Origin: an uncultured Alphaproteobacteria bacterium
Lineage (GTDB): Bacteria; Pseudomonadota; Alphaproteobacteria; Caulobacterales; Aquidulcibacteraceae
NCBI GenBank assembly: GCA_902826335.1
Contig: CADEEL010000027.1
Location: 1 to 41,835, forward strand
Length of the DNA: 41,835 nt
Reading direction: 5' to 3'
In this document: in pieces, positions 38,352-41,835 of the stretch
Numbering within the stretch: the stretch's first letter is position 1
Layout: each line of letters opens with the position of its first letter
Translations under genes and position numbers: made by a program
The notes under the pieces: generated by a model
Seen by the model: the letters and a program-made list of their open reading frames with translations, nothing else
The model's database searches: none
What the model was told of the DNA's origin: nothing

Positions 38352-39812
38352 ATGTTTGGAAAACGCAGCGCCAACGAGACCGCCGCGTCGCCCGCGCCCG
38401 CGCAGACGGCTGGCCAGGCGCCCGCGCAGTCCAAGGCGGCGCCACGCGCCGCCACAGCGCCGCCGCCGCCCGCGCCGCCGCGCGCTAAAACGCCAGCGCC
38501 GCCGCCTGAAATAAACGTCAATCAAGAATTCCGTTCCGACGCCTATTACCGCGTCAAATCCACGATCTTTAATGCGCTGATCGAGACGATCGATCTCGCC
38601 CAATTGGCGCAGCTCGATCCTGAGAGCGCGCGCGACGAAATCCGCGACATCGTCGCCGAGATCATCTCGATCAAGAATGTCGTGATGTCTATTTCCGAGC
38701 AGGAATCCCTGCTCGACGACATCTGCAACGACGTTCTTGGCTATGGCCCGCTTGAGCCATTGTTGGCGCGCGACGACATCGCCGACATCATGGTCAATGG
38801 CGCGGGCGCGGTGTTCATCGAAGTGTCCGGCAAGGTGTCGAAGACGAATGTGCGCTTCCGTGACAACGGCCAGCTCATGAATGTGTGTCAGCGCATCGTC
38901 AGCCAGGTCGGCCGGCGCGTCGATGAATCATCCCCCATTTGCGACGCACGTCTGCCGGATGGCTCGCGCGTCAATGTCATCGCGCCGCCGCTGGCCATCG
39001 ACGGCCCAACGCTCACCATCCGGAAATTCAAGAAGGACAAGCTCAAGCTTTCCAACCTCGTGGAGTTTGGCTCGATTTCCCCCGCCGGCGCGAAAATCCT
39101 GCAGATCATCGGCGCGTGCCGCGCCAACATCTTGATCTCCGGCGGCACGGGCTCGGGCAAGACGACGCTGCTCAACACGCTGACCGCCTTCATCGACCCG
39201 ACAGAACGGATCATCACCTGCGAAGACGCCGCGGAACTGCAATTGCAGCAGCCGCATACGGTTCGCCTCGAAACCCGCCCGCCCAATATCGAAGGCTCGG
39301 GCACCGTCACCATGCGGGATCTGGTCAAGAACTGTCTGCGCATGCGCCCTGACCGCATCATCGTCGGCGAAGTGCGCGGCCCCGAAGCGTTCGATTTGTT
39401 GCAGGCTATGAATACGGGCCATGACGGCTCGATGGGCACGCTGCACGCCAACAGCCCGCGCGAGGCGCTGTCACGCCTTGAATCCATGATCACGATGGGC
39501 GGTTTCTCGCTGCCGGCCAAGACCATCCGCGAAATCATCATTTCATCCGTGGATGTCGTTATTCAGGCCGCGCGCCTGCGCGACGGCTCACGCCGCATCA
39601 CGCACATCACCGAGGTGATGGGCCTCGAGGGCGAAACCATCATCACGCAAGACATTCTGCTCTACGAAATCCAGGGCGAGGACCAGCACGGCCGCATCGC
39701 CGGGCGCCATCGCTCCACCGGAATCGGGCGCCCGCGTTTTTGGGAGCGCGCGCGCTATTTCGGATTGGAAAAGGAATTGGCGAGTGCGCTTGACGAAGCG
39801 GAGGCGCGTTGA
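38352..39812 (+). CDS. cpaF: Tad secretion ATPase CpaF (TadA)
   Basis: A 486-residue hexameric motor for pilus extension and, as known for Tad, retraction. A Pro/Ala-rich N-terminal ~55 residues precede the N-terminal domain (GYGPLEPLLARDDIADIMVN). The ATPase domain has Walker A ISGGTGSGKTTLLNTLTAF (about 260-278), Asp box CEDAAELQLQQPHTVRLETR, Walker B RPDRIIVGEVRGPEA and His box GHDGSMGTLHANSPREAL. All motifs are intact. The stop overlaps the tadB start by one base (TGATG). Confidence 0.96.
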   Translation: MFGKRSANETAASPAPAQTAGQAPAQSKAAPRAATAPPPPAPPRAKTPAPPPEINVNQEFRSDAYYRVKSTIFNALIETIDLAQLAQLDPESARDEIRDIVAEIISIKNVVMSISEQESLLDDICNDVLGYGPLEPLLARDDIADIMVNGAGAVFIEVSGKVSKTNVRFRDNGQLMNVCQRIVSQVGRRVDESSPICDARLPDGSRVNVIAPPLAIDGPTLTIRKFKKDKLKLSNLVEFGSISPAGAKILQIIGACRANILISGGTGSGKTTLLNTLTAFIDPTERIITCEDAAELQLQQPHTVRLETRPPNIEGSGTVTMRDLVKNCLRMRPDRIIVGEVRGPEAFDLLQAMNTGHDGSMGTLHANSPREALSRLESMITMGGFSLPAKTIREIIISSVDVVIQAARLRDGSRRITHITEVMGLEGETIITQDILLYEIQGEDQHGRIAGRHRSTGIGRPRFWERARYFGLEKELASALDEAEAR

Positions 39813-40792
39813 TGGACCCGGCCCTCCTCCTCGCGGCGCTTGCCTTCGTCGCCATCGCCGGCGTCGGCTTCGCCTTCGCGGGCGGTGATAATTCGGGCAG
39901 CGCCAAGAAACGCGCCCGTGAACTCGTCGCCAAGTCGCCGCGCACCGTGCGTAAGAGCGAGGCCGAGGTCGCCACCGCCAAACGCCGACAAGGCATGCAA
40001 GACGCGATCAAGACGCTGGGTCTCAGCGAAAAGCAATCGCGTAAGCGGCGCGGCTCGATCAAGGGCCTCATCGAGCAGGCCGGCGCCAGCTATTCGGTCA
40101 CGAGGTTTTGGATCGTCTCGGCGGTCGTCGGCGTCTTGTTCGCCGGCATCGCTTTTCTCGTCAGCCACACACCACTGGCCATCGCCGCCGGCGCGATTGT
40201 CGGCGGCCTCGGCCTGCCGCGCTGGGTGCTGCAATTCCAGGTGGGCGCGCGCCAAAAGAAGTTCACCAATCAACTCGCCGACGCCATCGATATCATCGTG
40301 CGCGGCGTCAAAAGCGGTCTGCCGCTCAATCAATGTTTGCGTGTCATCTCCGATGAAAGCCCCGAACCGCTCCGCGGCGAATTCAAATCGCTGGTCGATG
40401 GCAACGCCATGGGCGTGCCCTTGGAGCAGAACCTGCAGAAAATGTACGAGCGCATGCCGCTGGCCGAGGTGAATTTCTTCGCCATCGTGCTGGTCATTCA
40501 GCAGAAGACCGGCGGCAATCTTTCGGAATCGCTGGGCAACCTCTCCTCCGTCCTGCGCGCGCGCAAACTGATGCGCGCCAAGGTGAGCGCGCTTTCGTCC
40601 GAAGCCAAGGCGTCCGCCGCGATTATCGGCTCACTGCCCTTCATCGTCATGACGCTCGTCTACATCATGCGCCCAGCCTACATGACCATTCTCTTCGTGC
40701 ACCCGACCGGCAATCTCCTCCTGCTCATTTCGGCGGCGATGATGTCAACGGGCATTTTCGTCATGCGCAACATGATCAACTTCAAATTCTAG
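39812..40792 (+). CDS. tadB: Tad inner-membrane platform protein TadB
   Basis: A 326-residue T2SSF-family protein with a first membrane segment at residues 1-25, a basic cytoplasmic stretch (KKRARELVAKSPRTVRKSE), two further membrane segments near 105-145, the T2SSF domain (LADAIDIIVRGVKSGLPLNQ, VIQQKTGGNLSESLGNLSSV) and two C-terminal segments. It anchors CpaF and helps pilin polymerise. ATG 39812 follows GGAGGCG; the TTG one codon earlier is less likely. Confidence 0.94.
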   Translation: MDPALLLAALAFVAIAGVGFAFAGGDNSGSAKKRARELVAKSPRTVRKSEAEVATAKRRQGMQDAIKTLGLSEKQSRKRRGSIKGLIEQAGASYSVTRFWIVSAVVGVLFAGIAFLVSHTPLAIAAGAIVGGLGLPRWVLQFQVGARQKKFTNQLADAIDIIVRGVKSGLPLNQCLRVISDESPEPLRGEFKSLVDGNAMGVPLEQNLQKMYERMPLAEVNFFAIVLVIQQKTGGNLSESLGNLSSVLRARKLMRAKVSALSSEAKASAAIIGSLPFIVMTLVYIMRPAYMTILFVHPTGNLLLLISAAMMSTGIFVMRNMINFKF

Positions 40793-40801
40793 GGGGATGC
40801 G

Positions 40802-41779
40802 ATGAACATCGTCCGGACCCTGACCGACCCGGCCACGATCGCCGGCGTGCTTGCGGCGGGGGCCTGCTTCGCCACGGTCATGACGCTCGCCGCGCCGATT
40901 TTCGCCGAAGACAAGCTTGGCGCACGGCTCAAGGAGGTCGCGCGTCGCCGCGAGGAATTGCGCAAGAAAAGCCGCGCCGAGCTTAACAAGCAGCCGCAAG
41001 GCCTGGTGCGCCCAACCGCCAATCGAACCGTCAAGGGCGTGGTCGAAAATCTGCAATTGCAGCGCCGCCTCGCTGACGACACCTTGGGCGAAAAGCTCAT
41101 TCGCGCCGGCCTGCGCGGGCCAGCAGCGCAAACGACCTTCTATTTCTATCGCGCCGCGCTGCCGATCGGGTTCGGCATCGCGGCCTTCATCTATATGAGC
41201 CTGTTCGGTGATCGGTTCAGCCTGGCGCCGCAAATCCGCCTGGCCATCATCATGGGCTTCGTCGTCATCGGCTTTTACGCGCCCTCCATCTACCTCTCGA
41301 ACCGGGCGACAAATCGGCGCCAGAAAATCATGCGCGCCTTCCCGGACAGCTTGGACATGCTGCTCATCTGCGTGGAGAGCGGCATGTCGATCGAATTGGC
41401 GCTGCAACGGGTCGGCCAGGAGATCGCCCCCGCCTCGGTGGAGCTTGCGGAGGAGTTATCTCTGACGACGGCGGAATTGTCCTACCTGCCGGAGCGACGC
41501 ATGGCGTATGAAAACCTCGCGCGCCGCACCAATCATCCAGGCGTCAAATCCGTCGCGCTGGCGCTCACACAGGCCGAGAAATACGGCACGCCGCTTGGCA
41601 ATGCGCTGCGCGTCATGGCCAAGGAAAACCGCGAACTGCGCCTCTCCGAGGCGGAGAAGAAGGCCGCCGCCCTCCCCGCACAGCTCACCGTGCCGATGAT
41701 CATCTTCTTTCTGCCGGTTCTGTTCATGGTGATCATGGGCCCGGCCATGATCCAAATCTCGGAAATGCTCGCGCGCTAG
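40802..41779 (+). CDS. tadC: Tad inner-membrane platform protein TadC
   Basis: A 325-residue T2SSF-family partner of TadB. The first segment is near 10-35 (ATIAGVLAAGACFATVMTLA), paired segments lie near 115-165, and the T2SSF domain has DSLDMLLICVESGMSIELAL, YLPERRMAYENLARRTNHPG and ALTQAEKYGTPLGNALRVMA. A last segment is VPMIIFFLPVLFMVIMGPAM. ATG 40802 follows GGGGG. TadD and further assembly genes are not in the window and may lie downstream. Confidence 0.94.
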   Translation: MNIVRTLTDPATIAGVLAAGACFATVMTLAAPIFAEDKLGARLKEVARRREELRKKSRAELNKQPQGLVRPTANRTVKGVVENLQLQRRLADDTLGEKLIRAGLRGPAAQTTFYFYRAALPIGFGIAAFIYMSLFGDRFSLAPQIRLAIIMGFVVIGFYAPSIYLSNRATNRRQKIMRAFPDSLDMLLICVESGMSIELALQRVGQEIAPASVELAEELSLTTAELSYLPERRMAYENLARRTNHPGVKSVALALTQAEKYGTPLGNALRVMAKENRELRLSEAEKKAAALPAQLTVPMIIFFLPVLFMVIMGPAMIQISEMLAR

Positions 41780-41809
41780 GGCATCATCCGTTCAGATTGA
41801 ATCGCCTCA

Positions 41810-41835
41810 TCACCCATCCCCGGATTGCGCGTGAG
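41810..41835. repeat. Start of a second copy of the 16343-16448 repeat
   Basis: CACCCATCCCCGGATTGCGCG, cut off by the window end, matches one arm of the repeat at 16343-16448 read in reverse complement (CACCCATTCCCGGATTGCGCG) with one difference. The short gap 41780-41809 after tadC holds nothing else. Confidence 0.65.

Overview
The window reads as a chromosomal piece of a GC-rich alphaproteobacterium, most like the stalked or budding Caulobacterales/Hyphomonadaceae group. Clues are a complete-looking cpa-type Tad pilus locus, a lipoprotein of the CC0125/CC1285 type, a SAM-II-like riboswitch before metZ, a perfect CtrA-type box (TTAA-N7-TTAAC), a two-domain dCTP deaminase, and alphaproteobacterial palindromic repeats. 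I do not name a genus. Apart from three patches (about 1-4.4 kb, 10.7-12.0 kb and the TIR pair at 25.7-26.7 kb) the content is ordinary chromosomal housekeeping.

Region 1 (1-4.9 kb) is a scarred area. It holds the tail of an unknown gene coupled to an arginine-rich unknown protein, tRNA-Lys(CTT), an NnrU-family membrane protein, an Hpt phosphotransfer protein with a perfect CtrA box, and a small thioesterase. Then comes an inverted 290-bp second copy of the end of the arginine-rich gene, two broken IS3-family remnants, and a fragment of an RTX/calcium-binding-like protein. Region 2 (4.9-9.1 kb) is signalling: a lipoprotein, a receiver-only regulator, and a convergent two-gene unit of a membrane hybrid histidine kinase plus another receiver-only regulator.

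Region 3 (9.2-12.9 kb) is valine catabolism (mmsA, mmsB). It is split by a Uma2-type putative nuclease gene, a second diverged copy of the last 58 bp of mmsA, and an AT-richer gene of unknown function. Region 4 (12.9-25.6 kb) is metabolism and transport: a CPA2 antiporter, an ALDH7-type aldehyde dehydrogenase, dcd, metZ with its riboswitch, a GNAT enzyme, a CitE/malyl-CoA lyase-like enzyme, pyridoxal kinase, two tandem long hairpin repeats, a DUF6614-like protein, a serine hydrolase, a metallophosphatase, rarD and asd.

Region 5 (25.7-30.6 kb) has a two-gene TIR-membrane unit, long-form hpf with ptsN, an FAD-linked D-2-hydroxyacid dehydrogenase, a half-size GDT1-like transporter and tesB. Region 6 (30.7-41.8 kb) is the Tad pilus. 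Two TadE-like pseudopilins and a periplasmic protein with only a CpaC-type N-terminal domain lie on the minus strand. Diverging from them are Flp pilin, a strong terminator, cpaA, then cpaB-cpaC-cpaD-cpaE-cpaF-tadB-tadC closely packed. CpaA processes the pilins, CpaC/D form the outer-membrane channel, CpaF with CpaE powers and places the machine, and TadB/TadC form the inner-membrane platform. Near-consensus CtrA-like boxes before the tadE-like genes and before cpaB suggest cell-cycle control.

The least explained items are the TIR + single-TM pair, the interrupted mmsA/mmsB locus, the twin hairpins at 21.2-21.4 kb, and the inverted duplication around the tRNA. I see no CRISPR array, rRNA or prophage. 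All calls are from reading the sequence; no database search was possible.
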